A stretch of 64,000 nucleotides of DNA from Plecoglossus altivelis (lineage: Eukaryota > Chordata > Actinopteri > Osmeriformes > Plecoglossidae), in assembly GCA_036571765.1 (NCBI GenBank), contig BROE01000018.1:12254743-12318742 (forward strand), read 5' to 3'. How positions within the stretch are numbered: position 1 is the stretch's first letter; the number at the start of each line of letters is the position of its first letter. The notes beneath the pieces were generated by a model. It had not been told where the DNA came from, searched no databases, and saw nothing but the letters and a program-made list of their open reading frames with translations. A program made the translations under genes and the position numbers. This document shows, piece after piece, positions 20,000 to 33,887 of this stretch.

Positions 20000-20450
20000 T
20001 ACATCAGGAGGATAGCAATCCCCCATCCTCGCCTGGCTGCATTGACTTAGATACCATCCACAGACAAAATCACCCATCGACAGACATGCATGGAATTTAA
20101 TACTACTTCTGGAGGACCTCCCACCAGTCAAAGCTTTTACTTTATGAAGTAACATGCTGTTCAGCCAATACAGAGAGCATTATTATGGGTGAAATACTCT
20201 TCAGCATCACTGGGTGTTCTTTATGTAGTGAAAACATCAACAACAGCGTTAGTTGTTTAATAAAAACTGAGAAAGTGATTATATTATTCAATTCAAATGA
20301 GGGCTTTTGTGTTACAGGAGACTGAGGAATTATATTTATGGTCTCCTTGGTTTTAGACACTTGTATTCCTGTTGAGGTACTGTATGAAATTTGTGTTGCC
20401 ATCATCAGTGGCAGCTAGTAGCTATGCGAGAGCAAGCACTTTTTTTCTTT
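20000..20450 (+). repeat. Interspersed repeat R2, copy A
   Basis: This copy shares ordered blocks with 29640-30100: GACATGCATGGAATTTAATA, TACTACTTC, ACATGCTGTT, AGAGCATTAT and GAGAGCAAGCACTTT, in the same orientation. The interior is diverged. The family is unidentified. A short AT-rich stretch and an unremarkable open frame (20488-20709) follow. Confidence 0.55.
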
Positions 20451-20888
20451 AGAGTGACAAATCCCAGCGATAATCTATTTTGATTCTTTGTCAATACTAG
20501 AAGCGCCAAGCCGTCTTAAAAAAAACAAACTTATAGCACTGATAGGGGTTAAGTTTGCCTATGAGTCTACAGACACGGGCGCTGTGACTGATACAATGAT
20601 CGGTAGATGGTGCTTGTTGCGCAATCTTGAAATCAATGTGTCTGTCAGTTATTTCCATGTTGTTTGTCGGTTATTATTTAATTTGTGCATTTGTTGGCCA
20701 GTCCTTTAATTTATTGTCTAAAGAATGTCACACATGTGGGTTGTTAGGCTAGACTGCATTTGGTCTATAGTAGCCTACCATATAATCATTTCATAGTTTG
20801 TCCGTCCCCAGTAAAATGTATAAACAAACACAAGGACATCATTCAATGATCCAATTATATGGTCTGTCTTTTCTCCTTTTGTTTTGAA

Positions 20889-20948
20889 AATAAATGCAGA
20901 ACATTACATGTGTTTTGCATTAGACCCATGTAATGTTCTGCATTTATT
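20889..20948. repeat. Perfect 22-bp hairpin
   Basis: AATAAATGCAGAACATTACA and two further bases (20889-20910) are the exact reverse complement of 20927-20948, with a 16-nt loop. It lies alone in the intron and is not part of any recognised element end. A miniature inverted-repeat transposon remnant or a small hairpin RNA are both possible. Confidence 0.55.
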
Positions 20949-23900
20949 GTCAGAACACGATCCAGGTATTGCAGAAAGGAAAATGACATAATTATTTGAA
21001 AATTCAAGGCTCTAGGGCTTACTTGATGTAAGGTTGTGGATGCTTACTGTATTAAATGTACCAACCTGTGACAAGACACTGTGCTTAATTTGTCAAAATA
21101 ATATCAAACGGATTGAGAATGGTTTATGTAGGTAATTGTACTACTGCACCATGTACTATTGTAATAGATGGGGATTCGTGAGCTGGTACTCCATGAATGC
21201 ATCTTCCAGGCTGTTTGAAAAATACCCCCCCCCCCCTAAGATCCCCAATTATCAATTGCGTAGTGAATCAATGCTTTTTGTCCAAACAGTTCCTTTGAAT
21301 GGTATAGCTTACTCAAATCTATTTAACCAACATTTTAAGCATTCCATTCTGATTGGCCAATTTACCGCCCACCAATGAATACAAATTAGCTACTGTATGT
21401 GGGGAATGGCATAACAGAAATGTGGTTTTAGTAATAAAATAAAAATGAAATAGAGTATGTTCACACTTGGTAGCTAGGTTTGGTTCAATGAAAATAAGCT
21501 TGATGTGAGGTGGCGCAGGCCACTTCCAAGAGGAGGTAGCCTCTGCAACAACTTGGGAGGGCCTCTTTGAAGTAGCGGCAGATTTAGGTATAGGCGGCAT
21601 GGGAAGCTGCCCTGGGTGGAATTTTGCTGGGGGCAGTACAGGGTGCCCACACCAAAACCAAATGTTGAAATTTGCCCATCAGTTTATTGCTCATTTGCAC
21701 ATCATGTCAAAAATGTCGGTGTGTGGAACTGTGGATCAATTCACCTGGTCAGTGCGGACGCCCTGAATATAGTTTGGGAGCTGGCCAGGCTGCCTGAAGG
21801 TCTCCCACAGAGAAATATGAGATGGGGTGGGGGGTGGGGATGAGTTGGCCTCAGGTCTCCCTCCTGGAATGTAGGGGAAGTAGGGGAATGGGCGAACATA
21901 TCAAATAGCCCATCCTTCAACATTGTACAGAAATGCAAGGTGTAAAATATGATACAGATAGAAATGCTTCCAAATAAACCAATATTCTTTCCTTATACTG
22001 TGAATACCAGCCTAAAGTTGCACTGACAGATAGTTTGCATTTTTTCTGGTTTATGCAAAATCATTAAGTGTGTTCTGAGAGGATCGGAGTTCCTGGTGAA
22101 TCAGATTTATGTAAACTCTGGTCTCACAGGACATGTGACTTGTAATGTGGTATAGTAGGGCCACAACAGGGCTCTTTGAATAAAAAAAAGCAGCATGGGT
22201 CACATCTGCAGATAGAGATTTGCATAGTGAGTTATATTGCCCTTGGGTCATGTGATGTGATTAGTGAAGTATGCGTAGACAGGTATAACAACTTGAATGA
22301 GAAACTAAATAAAAAGTCTAACTCAGATCTATTTTTAAACCATTTGCAAAAAGAAAAAATAGATATGTCTCTTAGTATTCCTTTGAATATAATTTTTTTT
22401 CTAGGCATGATGAATCTAAATTCCTACTTGCTCTGTATATTGTCCTTGAATTACAACAGTATACACAGATAAAGAAGTGAAACAATAGTGAGACCAGTTG
22501 TGGTTATTTGAATTTGAGTGGGTTTGTGTGTGATCCAGTGTTATCAGGGGTTGGAGGTATGGATGAGCTGGCATCCCAGTTCAACAGATAAGAGGATGGG
22601 TAGAGATTAAGGGATTAGTGGGTCTCTGTGAGTAAAGTCTTAATTCTTAATAATTAAGTATGCACAGTCAGTTAATCTAAAGAATGGTTTTTACTTGTGC
22701 AGGAAGCAAGGAGACAAGTTGACATGGAGGTACAAAGTTGTCGGAAGTCTCCTCTCCATGCAAAACCATTTACAAAACAAAGTTCTCAAGTCATTGGTCC
22801 TTCTACAATCAAGATACACATATGCAGTTGTCTGATGTGCTTTCCTCCATAAGCTCCCTCCCTCTACACAGAACTTGCGTGCGCGTGTGTTCATGTATAT
22901 GTGTGTGTCACAGTTTTTTCACCAGTTTAAAAAGTCTTGACTATGGTTAGGCTAACTAGAGAGTCAGCAGGTTTATGGCTCCCTTGCAAGATAAAAAAAA
23001 TCATCCTATTTACTCAAGCCTAATGCCAGCTAGAGTTCTTTTGGGGTTCCTCTTTTCGTAGGCCAGGAATGCTGAATACGGTATCATTTTATGCAGAACA
23101 AAAGATTACATCCTTAATTGCTCTGACAGTCTGCCTGTCACATCCTAGTACTGCCATCAAAAAGAGGGCTCAGACCCCAAATTGATAAGAGAGACTCTTT
23201 TACCCAGTCACACACACACTCATACATATACAACGGCTCTCAGTCAATAGTGCTTGGCTCTGGTCTTGCTAATGAGTGCCCCTTCCACACACATACACAG
23301 CCCTCACATTCCAGGTGGTGTTACGCCATTCCACAGTTGCTGTAAAGATAGAAGCTAGACTCAAAAACTGTAGACACATCCTAAGAGTTGTGTGTGTATT
23401 GGGTAGGAAGAAACTGTTATTCACTGTATATTGCTATCTACTTTTGTCCCCTGACTAGCATAAAAATATTGCTATTTGATAGTGATACAGCAGTCACAAT
23501 AGACATGCCCAAACTGCAATTTAGAGTATTTATTTAAATATTATAGCATAACTAGTTAAATTATCAAATAGTTGTGTGAGTGGATGGATTTTAAACAGAT
23601 TAGTGGATGGTTAGAGATGCAGATATGGCTTGGTCTATTGCCTTCTGAGTAATGTTTTAGTCCATTACTAACAATTCACTCAATTGAAAGTGGGAGTCAG
23701 GCTTGAACATACAACCACCTGAAACAAATGAAAATACAACAGCAAACAGCAATAGTGGATTATACCTCAACATTGCAAACCATTCCAAAACTGTCATACC
23801 ACAGACATGTGGTTCTGAGTGCACGCTGCAAGTTTGGTTTGAACACAAAAGATTTTGATTAGCCATTCCAGGTTTTGAAAATGAAATATCCATATGATAG

Positions 23901-26162
23901 CTTTGTGAGGCTTGGTCTGAAGATATTGACTTCCAAACTTGTTTAAGATTGGACAACATTTGAAGGAGGAGTAGACAACAGAACATTTTGTCATACATTT
24001 TAAACAGCGGCTGCATCGAATGGGCTGGTATGTCACGTTATCTTGTGTCACACACAGAATCTTTCAAGATATCATGAGACGAAGTAGTCACTTATTAAAG
24101 GCAAAAAAATCAACAGTTATTGGCCGTAACACATTTTTGCGCAGGGAGCAAAAATTTGTCCACGTGTTTAGATGACACCAAATTGGTTGGACGTCCCCAG
24201 AAGACGGTGCCAAGTTAACGAAGGTTTTTGTTGATACCCCAAAGATTTGCTGAGATTTGTAAGAATAACGACGGGACTGTTCTTAATATGTGTGCCAAAT
24301 TTTACAACTTTTTTACCATATGGTTCTAGGGGCTTTCATAGATTCCCACAGGATAAAAGGATTTTATAATTATTGCTGCATACAACAATGATGGGTTCCT
24401 CCTCAACATTGCAACCCATAACAAGATTGACATGCCATAGACATGTATTTCATAAATGCATTTCATACATGTACACAATGTCTTTCATACATGTACACAC
24501 AATTTAATGACAACAGAAGCAATGGCTGATTTGAAGTTGCAGTTCTTTACGAATTGTCACTAAAGATCCATGCTTTCAACAAGCTGTTCTCCTTGAGCAA
24601 TAAGTCATGCAAGCCAATTTTCACCCAAAGAGAAGTATTGCCGCAATTAACACAACAAGGGAGTCAACTTGTCAACCATAACTGATAATTACTGTAATTT
24701 GATGAGCTGTCCTAGACCGTGCATGCCTCAATAACCTAATTGCTGTCCAATATTCTCAACAGGAGATTGAAAATAAATGCTAAAAAAGAATGTGGTAGGT
24801 CGGCTTGCATTTCACGTCAGCTGAAAAAGTTTGTGTCAGCGCATTTTCAACAAAATTAATGAATGACTTCAAAATCACTTTGCTACACACATTTATTAAA
24901 TGATGGACTAAAAGCTGAGTATTCCTATAAAAAGGAAAGGTGACCATAAGTTAAATGGGAATTCGCTGAAATACAGATGCAGCACAGATTTCCAGATCAG
25001 AAGGTGACCCAAACTTTAGCTTTTAGCATTTAAAATGGTTTAGCATGACTAACAATATATCGTTATTATATTACAAATGCACATTTTATCCAAATCCAAA
25101 TATTGTTATTTAGGCTAAGATTTCCAACATAGTCTGTCTTAACAGGTCCAGCTGGGGCTTGGACAGTGGCAGACTGGCTGATTGAAGGGCAGTGACAAAA
25201 CATTTTAAAGGTCTGCTACTGCACAATATGGGGACTCACCAGTGTAACAATAGTAATGGGACAACATTCCAAGTGTCGTTACAGTTGGCATGTTGTAGGG
25301 GAAATAGGAAGTAAGGCAATGGAAACCTTCAAGTTTAGACCATGGTAAGGGTACCTTATAGGGCATTGCTTCCCGTTTTCGCTACTATCAATGCACTCAT
25401 TAAGACAAGTTTTTATTTTATCATAGAGGGTACACTATAATTTATTGCATTAAGAGGCATGTTGGGCACTCAAGTATACATCCCAATGTGAATGACAGAC
25501 AGTAGGACAGTAGCATGTGACATAATGCTTATGCTTGCAGCAACTCCTTGCGTCAAAATATGAGACGCTAGTGACGGGCTAAAGTCTCTAACTTTCCTGC
25601 ATAAAGCACTTTTTCCTATTAGCAAGCTTTCTAAAGTTCAATTTTAGCTATTCTCTTTTACCTATTGACACTTTTAAAACATGTTTGATGTGTGTATGTG
25701 AGCAAAAGACACATTTTCCCTCTGTATTAATAAAGTATATGACTATCTAACATTAAAAGTCCAGTCCTTAGTTTGATTGTGCCAAAATAAGAAAATAAAA
25801 TGAACAAGGTGAGTTTGGGACTTTCAACTTTATCATTCTGAACTAAACCTAACAGTAGAATTAGCTTGGGCCAAACTAGCCACAGCATGGCTACTAAGTG
25901 GTGGAGGCAAGGTCACAGACCATTGTGTGTGTTTGGCTGAGCTTGTGTGTGTGTGGCAGGAGCCTGTGAGAATGGGAGAATGCGTGGGCTGAAGTGAGGG
26001 AGAGAGGATTTTAGAAAAAGTCCTAGTTGTTAGCCAAGCATGCACATTTCCAATATTCACCATAAGTCTATTTTTCATTTTACGTTGAACTTTTTCTTAG
26101 ATTTATGTTCAAAACATTATCAAGAGTGTTCATATGAACTTGGGATTGAATCAGACAATCAA

Positions 26163-26340
26163 TTTCAGAATCAGAATCGGTTTTATTCGCCATGCAAGAT
26201 ATAGAAGCATAGAATTTATTGTGGCAGGGAAGTGCAAACATAGAACATATATGAAACATAATGCAGGTAGATGAAAATATAGTAAAAATATGTTATAAAA
26301 TACAAATAAGATAAAAAGTGGACACCAGACCGTTAGACCG
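26163..26340 (-). mobile_element. LINE 3' UTR fragment
   Basis: The start (CAGAATCAGAATCGGTTTTA) is the familiar reverse-complemented 3' end of fish CR1/L2-type LINEs, with AGAATC-type tail units and an AATAAA-like signal on the minus strand. Only the tail is present. The repeat family R3 begins just to the right. Confidence 0.45.
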
Positions 26341-26760
26341 TGTCCCTGTCACAATGTTTTCACGTTAGCCTCAGAGTCAGACTCGGGTCGCTCACTTACA
26401 TTGTTTACATTGTTTATTTTATTCCATTCTGAACCGAAAATGTCAGGGAGGATTGCTTTTTGTAGGTACAAGCCTGTTGAAGATAGCCAGCATCTCAGAT
26501 TTCTTTAACCAAGCGTCTTTAACCAAAGCATCCTGTGTTGTCATGTAAATCTACAATTTATGATACATGTTTGGCTGTCTTTACTCTGCAGCTGTGGTTG
26601 TGGTACACTAGCCAATTAGCACACAACTAATCAAAAATTTCATGAGCATACCATATAGGTAGAAAACTGTTCCTCCAAGCCTCATTTTTCAAGGTTGTAG
26701 GTGCATAAAACAGCACTTGGGGCATTTTCAGCTTGTAGACCTTAAGGAACACTGAAATAA
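26330..26760 (+). repeat. Interspersed repeat R3, copy A
   Basis: Blocks CAGATTTCTTTAACCAAGC, TGTTTGGCTGTCTTTA-like, CTGCAGCT, GTACACTAGCCAAT and GAGCATACCATATA recur in the same order at 51580-52030. There they follow a THAP-domain relic, so R3 is probably the 3' part of that element. A TG microsatellite (26801-26828) lies just downstream. Confidence 0.5.
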
Positions 26761-26800
26761 CCTAAAACTTCAGTGAATCACCCCTTCAAACAAATTAATT

Positions 26801-26828
<28 letters not shown>
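26801..26828. repeat. TG dinucleotide microsatellite
   Basis: This is an uninterrupted (TG)14 tract. Several shorter CA/TG runs occur nearby (27637, 28028). No function is implied. Confidence 0.9.
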
Positions 26829-26832
<4 letters not shown>

Positions 26833-29639
26833 TGTAAGGGCATGTGGGCGCTCGCCTTTATTGGAATGGCTATAGACTTTCTGTATGGAATGTGAAGGAA
26901 GAGAAGGGAGCAAATACCTGACAGGCCCGGGCGTCTCCCCTTGCATTGATGTCCACAGGCCAATGCTGCCTTTGTAAGGCCTGGTCGTCTTGCACAACCA
27001 GTAACTATACTATCTTGCCACTCTCCATATTTAATACATATTTTGTGTAATTGTTTCACTGATTTTCTCTGATTTGATATTTCTTTATACTCCAAAAGTC
27101 TTCCTAATAACTTGTGTTTTTTACTTTGAAATATAATGTGGGGCTTAAAAGTGATTTAAAAGTCGCTTCTGACAATATACTTGTTTTAGAAACTGTTTTT
27201 ATTCATATTGTTTAAAATAGTGTCAGCAAACATGGAGTAAAAAATTTTTTTTCATTATATTTGGGGATGGATTTTACAATGATGTCCCCAAAATAAATAT
27301 ATTTTCAAGGACAAGATAGCTTGAGACTACTTTATCCCCAAATAGGCAACTCTGAAGGCCTTTATACCCAGAGAGCTCATTTATTAACATATTTAAGGTT
27401 AACTACAAAGTTGTATTTATCTCTTGACTCTGGACTTGCAATTAGAGGTAGATTAGTGAGTTTTGCTCTGTGTGTATGTGCTTGTGATGAGTGTTGAAAA
27501 ATGGGGGTTTGAGGAGAGTGTGCACAAACCGGATGCTCTGGGGCTCCACTCTCATTCTGACTTCTCTAAAATCCCTCCTTGACTGCCATGGGGGCAAACT
27601 TTGGAGTTTGAGTATGGATCTCAGTGACTCCATGCACAGACACACACACACACAGTTCCCACATCTGAACTACTTGTCACATGCAACATAACCTACAGGA
27701 GAGTGTGTGTAGTGGGGCATGTTTGGGTGTGCCTGTTTTACTCTGGCTGGGACGGTACTTTGTGTGCTGAAGATTCCTCTTTAAATGTTCTGTCTTTCAC
27801 AGTGGCACCTAGCACCTAAGTCTTGTCACTGCAGACTAAACCTTATGTCTTTCTATCAGGTTATAAATGCATATACCTGGTGCCGGCACACAGAATCCTG
27901 TCTGTAAAGGAACACAAATACGCACGCGCACACACATTCACACCTACTCTTTGGTTGAAATACATAATGTAAAGAGACATTAAATCATTAATAACTATTC
28001 CATTAAAAGAAGTATAGACAAACACACAAACAATCACACACACACCTACTCACTGAAAGACTGACATATATACAAACGTACACACTCACCTACTCATTGG
28101 CACATAAACACACTACATACACTTCACGTCACAAATCAACTTCTTCAAGCCGTCAGAATGAACCAGTTTATATTGGAGAAATTGGTGAATTCCATCCCAA
28201 CCACCACCGACTATACCAACCAACCTGTGGTCTCTTATACTCCAGATCCAGTGTTCTCCTTGCAACCTTGGTGTGTCTTTCCGGCTGGCTGCCAAACTTG
28301 AAGTGTTTCACTAACTAACTATATTCGTTATTGGTTCTAACTGTGTTTCTAACACACACACAAACCAGCATCAAAACATTGTCCAGTTAAAAATAAATGG
28401 GGACATTGTGTTTTCATAGGTTGATAACACAGATGACCTCCATTGGTGAATGCACACAAGAAAAACAGTTGAATGCCTTTGATGTTCATTTTCCATTAGA
28501 GGAAATTGAAGGGGGGAGAAAGGAGTACATCAACAGGTGTGAACTTTAGAAAAAGTGCTATCATCACCCTAAGATGGACGACTTGTCTCCCACAAACTGA
28601 ACAACAAATAAGGAGAGAGACAAGACAATTGCATACTTTCTTCAAGTTCCACAAAAACAGCACACACATGGTCTGACATTCAAAAAATGTAATACTTCTC
28701 ACAATTACAACTAGAACATCCACTAACTTTATACACATACTCGTTTCAAAAAGACATTCTTCCCAAATCAATGAATAATGTGTGTAAGTACATGTACGTG
28801 TAGTTTCTCAGTCTCCGGTTTTATCAGATCCAGCAGGCATTGTGTCAAAGAAAGGGATTAGGGTCTATACCACTGTAAAACCTTAAGGTAGTAGAGCCAG
28901 AATACACAGAAACATACACACACTAACAGAGGGCCAGGTGGAGACAGGGTACTCAACCAGCACCATAATTACTTCCCCTGTGTTTGACAGGGTGCCAGCA
29001 ATTACCTGATACCAGCTTCTCCTTACCTACAACTAGTCTAGGGCAGGTTCACACTTGCAGCCTAGCCCAGCTTGGCCAAGTCCTGGCCTCCTTTTCTATT
29101 TGAATGCTGAAGCCTTTCACCCCTTATACAGTTGCTTTGACTTACTGACTTGTCATTCATGCTATCTTATGATAGTTATAATTGCTAAAGGCTAAACTTT
29201 ATGTGCTCATGCCCACTGCTGTGTAGCCATATTAAAAGAATATTGGAGATAGCTGGTGAGTATAACTACAAATGAGCCATAGTCTAAAATGTACAACTTT
29301 AAAGTTGTGATGAAATTGTTTTTAATTATTGTATTGTACAGGTTAGTTGGTATTCAATAGGAAATTAATGAAACCCATTATGTTAAGAATATAATAGTAA
29401 TATTAATTGGATAGTCAGTTTACAGTGTGTTAATCTGATTTGTCACAGCAAACTGTGTTTGGATGATAATGACATGAGAAGTCACAATAATAATGTCCAT
29501 CTAAAGACAGCATGCCTCCCCAACCCAGCAGTCAATAAGAGTGCACAAACCCTCATCATTATAAAATTTGAAAGTTCGGACAGAGTGTTACACTGTGTAG
29601 GTTTGCGTGTTAGAGAGAGCTGCGTGACTGAACGTGCTC

Positions 29640-30100
29640 AATGATGCATGCACAATTAGCCTCCATCTTCCTCTTGCTACATAGACTTCAATACGATATC
29701 TAGAGAGAATGGTGGGCCGACCCCCCCTTCCATAGACATGCAAGGTATTTAATACTACTTCCAGATGACTTCCTGCACACAATCAAAACTTTTTCAGTAT
29801 GTACTGACATGCTGTTTATCCAATCATAAAAAAGTGTAAAGCGTTTCGTAAAAACTATCCAAAGAGCATTATTTGGGCACAAACAACATCTATGGTCAAA
29901 AAGGAATAGCTGAACCTTTTAGTAATATTGCTCCATTCCAATTAGGTTTTTCACCTGACACTGAGAACATATTTCAATATTTTTCTAAGGGTTTAGAAAT
30001 GTATGTTTTTGTTCGAATTTATAAAATTTGCCTTGACATCATCAGCACTATGATAGTCTCTAGCGGCGTGTACGAGAGCAAGCACTTTACGCCTTTGTAA
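29640..30100 (+). repeat. Interspersed repeat R2, copy B
   Basis: This is the second copy of the repeat at 20000-20450, with the same block order ending in a GAGAGCAAGCACTTT-type sequence. It ends shortly before the L2-type LINE at 30198. Confidence 0.55.
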
Positions 30101-30197
30101 TATATTACAATAAATAGGCTATACAGTATGATCATATTTTCTCTACTTAGAGATTTGTAAAACTAGGACAATCTTTAGATATGCTACATTGATCCAA

Positions 30198-31735
30198 GAT
30201 GGCGGCGCGTTCAGTTGCAGTGGCTACTCCGGAGCCCAAAGACGGTGCTTTTATGTCGTTTAATATCGTCTGTTCGTCTCCAAACAGTGCCAATTCAATG
30301 CTGATTCATCAGGAGTTCACTCCCAGATACATCTATGATCGCCAAAGCCTTTTGGATATCGAAAAAACATACAAACACAAACTCTCGCCGGCGGCTAGCG
30401 AGAAGCTACGAGGCCTTTGTTTATTGCTAGAGCCGGACCTCGAGACCGCGGCCTCACCTACTGACGCTACCCACACAAGGCGGCGTCGCAAGCAGTGCGA
30501 GAGAGGACAGAAGCGCGGTAAGCGCGGAGGTATACGAGCTAGGTTGAGGGCTAACCCCACAAGACCGGCTCTTCCATCACTCATGCTCTCTAACGTTCGC
30601 TCTCTGGAAAACAAACTGGACTTAATTCAACTCAGTCTATCTACACAGCATGAGGCAAGGGATTGTTGTGCGTTTGTCTTCACTGAAACATGGCTAAACA
30701 ACAACATCCCGGACTCTGCCATTTAGCTGCACGGCCTAACCTGCTACCGAGCGGACCCAGATTCGTCACTGTCTGGAAAGACTCGCGGGGGCGGCTTGTG
30801 TGTTTATGTCAACAAAAAATGTTGTAACAATGCTGCGGTAGTATCTAAATACTGCTCACCGCCGGTGGAGTTTATGATCGTGAAGTGTCGTCCGTTCTAT
30901 CTGCTGCGGGAGTTCACGGCCATTGTTATGTTCGCGGTTTACATTCCTCCGTGTGCTAACGCAAAAGATGCGCTTAGTGAACTGTACAGCGCCATCAGCG
31001 AACAACAAACAAATAACCCCGACGGCTTTTTCATCTTAGCCGGTGACTTCAACCATGCAAACTTAGTCAGTTTTGCCTAAGTTCTACCAACATGTGAACT
31101 TTGCAACAAGGGGAAACAACACACTAGACTTTGTTTACACAACAGTTAGGAACGCATACAAAGCCGAACCCCGCCCCCACCTCGGGTACTCAGACCACAT
31201 CTCTGTTATGCTAATCCCAGGATATAGCCCACTTCTTAAACTTGCCAAACCGGTACTAAGCAAATCACGGTATGACCAGAAAATGCTACCTCTGCACTGC
31301 AGGACTACTTCCAGGACACAGACTGGAACATGTTCAAAGAGGCGGCCACTTACAACAACCACACTGACCTACAGGAGTACACTGAAACTGTGACTGCTTA
31401 CATCAAAAAGTGCACAGATGATGTGACAGTCACAAAGACCATCACCACACGCGCCAACCAGAAGCCATGGATGACAGCAGAGGTTCGTGGGCTGCTAAAG
31501 ACCAGAGATGAAGCTTTCAGATCGGGAGATAAAGCAGCCCTCAAAACAGCAAGAGCCAATCTGTCCCACGGCATCAAAAATGCTTAACGGTCATATGCCC
31601 AAAACATCTACAATCACTTCACAGACAGCAGGGACACACGGAGTCGGTGGCAAGCATTCAGACCATCACAGACTACAAGCCCTCGCCACAGGCCTGCGAT
31701 GATGACACATCCCAGTTAATCACTGACTGCACTGT
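30198..31735 (+). mobile_element. L2-type LINE, 5' half with endonuclease, decayed
   Basis: This is the 5' part of a CR1/L2-group LINE on the sense strand of the host intron. The frame begins MAARSVAVATPEPKDGAF and runs through a basic Arg/Lys-rich segment into the AP-endonuclease: PSLMLSNVRSLENKLDLIQ (N motif), AFVFTETWLN (E motif), GGLCVYVNKKC, then FILAGDFNHANL (D-F-N motif) and LGYSDHISVML (S-D-H motif). It then continues into the linker (KPWMTAEVRGLLKTRDEAF). The reverse transcriptase is missing after about 31735. A TAG at 30724-30726, a frameshift after 31077 and another near 31330 inactivate it. The matching 3' half family is seen at 43277-44548. Confidence 0.75.
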
Positions 31736-32984
31736 ACACTAGTACTGCAAATTAAAGATGGTCCTTAGCATGCCATGTATGTGTGCAACACACCTTGGAT
31801 TTCAGAAAATCTGAAAGTGTAACTGAAAGTCATTGTGCCATTGCATCATTATGAATTAATTCCGGGCCTACTACAGTAAAGATCTTGAATGGGTTGTTTG
31901 TTTCATTGCTCAGTCACTTTGACTGGACGGCAGAGAAACCTGTTGAGATATTGCTTCTGCTTTTCAACATCAAGCTGAACTGCCTACAAATGCAGCATAA
32001 TACAGTGTGCACAGACAGGGGCAAATCGGTGATATGCACACACATAATTGACAAATGTATCTCTTTATGTTATGTCAAGATCCAAACATATGATTTACAC
32101 TCTTTCACTCACATACACTTTCCCCAAACAAGAAAATCAAACACTGTAGTTTAGTTGTCTTTTGGTAATGCCTCATACAGACACACACACTCAATACAAG
32201 AGTGGCAGTAGGTTTGAGGGTTGTGGTCTTGACATGGTGATGTCATCTTATCCTCAAAGGAAGATCAAATAACAAGGTTGGTATTTACCTTTAGCCATCT
32301 GTATGGCTAACTTGTTAGGCTGTTCACACTTTAGCACGGGCTGATCTCGACTGTAAACGTCTAGAATAGATCATGATTATCCATAGACCTGTCTGTGGAC
32401 AGTTAAACCTGCCTCCAGACCTGTAGACATATTGAAAAGAAATCGACGTAGAAAGCTAATTGAGGTTCCATAATATGATTGTAAAAAGCCAGCGGAATCT
32501 GTGTGAATCAGGAAAAAGCCTTTTTTACATGGATAACCATCATGATATAAGCTTCAACTGTGGCAAAGACACCATATTTAGAAAATGTGGCTTCAAAAAT
32601 AGGTCTACGCTATGCATTATGAAACAGATGCAAACAAATCAGACTTGTATCCAAATAGTGCTTCCAACGCACCCTGACATTCTTTGAACACTCCCTGATG
32701 GTTCCTAGCCTGGTCTCTACATTTCATTTGTACAGACAATCATTGACAAATGTTACATCCTTGAAGGTGAAAACGCTGCTGGATCCACCCACAGCTATTC
32801 TGGATCTGCCATAACCAATCGCTAACGTTTGATCATGACGTAGGTCATATGCCAGAATGTAGCCACTCAGGCTATAAACAACAAGTTGGAAGGAGCATAG
32901 GAGTGTTTGAAGATGTCAATTTTACAAATTAAAGGAACAATTTGAATTTGCTGTTGGTTGGCTCATTTCACATCAATTGAGACC

Positions 32985-33735
32985 ATTATATGATGTTTAA
33001 CCTGGTGATTTACACATAGGAAAGGTTTTTTGGCCTTAAAATTTCACGTTATCACGTCACTTCCGGTCAAATGGATTCGCATCAACTATGATTATTCTAT
33101 CATGATAGACAATGTTATATATACATGGGAAAAAGGTTTTGGCATTGAATATCCATATTATCACGTTACGTCTGGTTGAATGAATTTCCATTAACTGGTA
33201 TTAGTCTATCATGTTTAACTTGATGATTTATAAATGGAAAAGGGATTCTGGCATTGAAATTCCATGTTCCCACGTCACTTCCGGTTCAATCCGGGTTTTG
33301 GCCTTGAAACCCTTTATTACCACATCACGTATTACCACATCACGTAGAGTAGTCAAATAGAGTAATATCATGTTTCCTGTAGTCCCTCACATTACATAAC
33401 AGTGCTTTTATTTAACTTAAAAACAGGCTAAACTTTCTCAAATCTATTGTGTTTCATCCTATCCAGATGCTACTGATGACATTCTGGCTTCAGAATCAGT
33501 TTTGGAAACTTGGAAACTGTTTTTATGGCCGTCTCTCTGCTCCTGAACAATGTTTTGCATGCAATTGCTTTGTTTTGAACGTAAGTTCCGGTTGACTGGT
33601 TTCCCATCAACTAAAGCCATTTTATCATGTTTAACCTGGTGATTTATTCATAGGAAAGGTTTTTTGTCCTTGAAATTCCATGTTATCACGTCACGTCCGG
33701 TTGAATGGATTCCCATCAACTAGTATTAGTCTATA
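32985..33735. repeat. Degenerate ~105-bp tandem repeat array inside R4
   Basis: Units recur with a core containing TTTAACCTGGTGATTTA, AAAGGTTTTTTGGC-like, a TTATCACGTCAC-like step and CTTCCGGTT near the end. Three units lie in tandem from about 32985 to 33300 and two more at 33560-33730, separated by 33400-33560. The matching pair CTGGCTTCAGAATCAGTTTT (near 33485 and 33770) shows a second, longer duplication period of about 290 bp. Function unknown; copy-number change of a non-autonomous transposon interior is the simplest reading. Confidence 0.6.
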
Positions 33736-33887
33736 ATATTTAACTTATCTAAATGTTACTGATGACATTCTGGCTTCAGAATCAGTTTTGGAAATGTTCA
33801 TTTTTTATGGCCCTCTCTCAATTCCTGAACAGTGTTTTGCATGCAATTGCTTTGTTTTAAAACATCAGTTCCGGTTGACTTGGTTTC

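Noticed and set aside
30333..30614. 93-codon minus-strand frame
   Set aside because: Antisense shadow of the LINE 5' ORF with no recognisable domain.
32985..33735. CRISPR-like array
   Set aside because: The ~105-bp units are back to back and degenerate in an AT-rich vertebrate transposon; no spacer structure and no cas genes.
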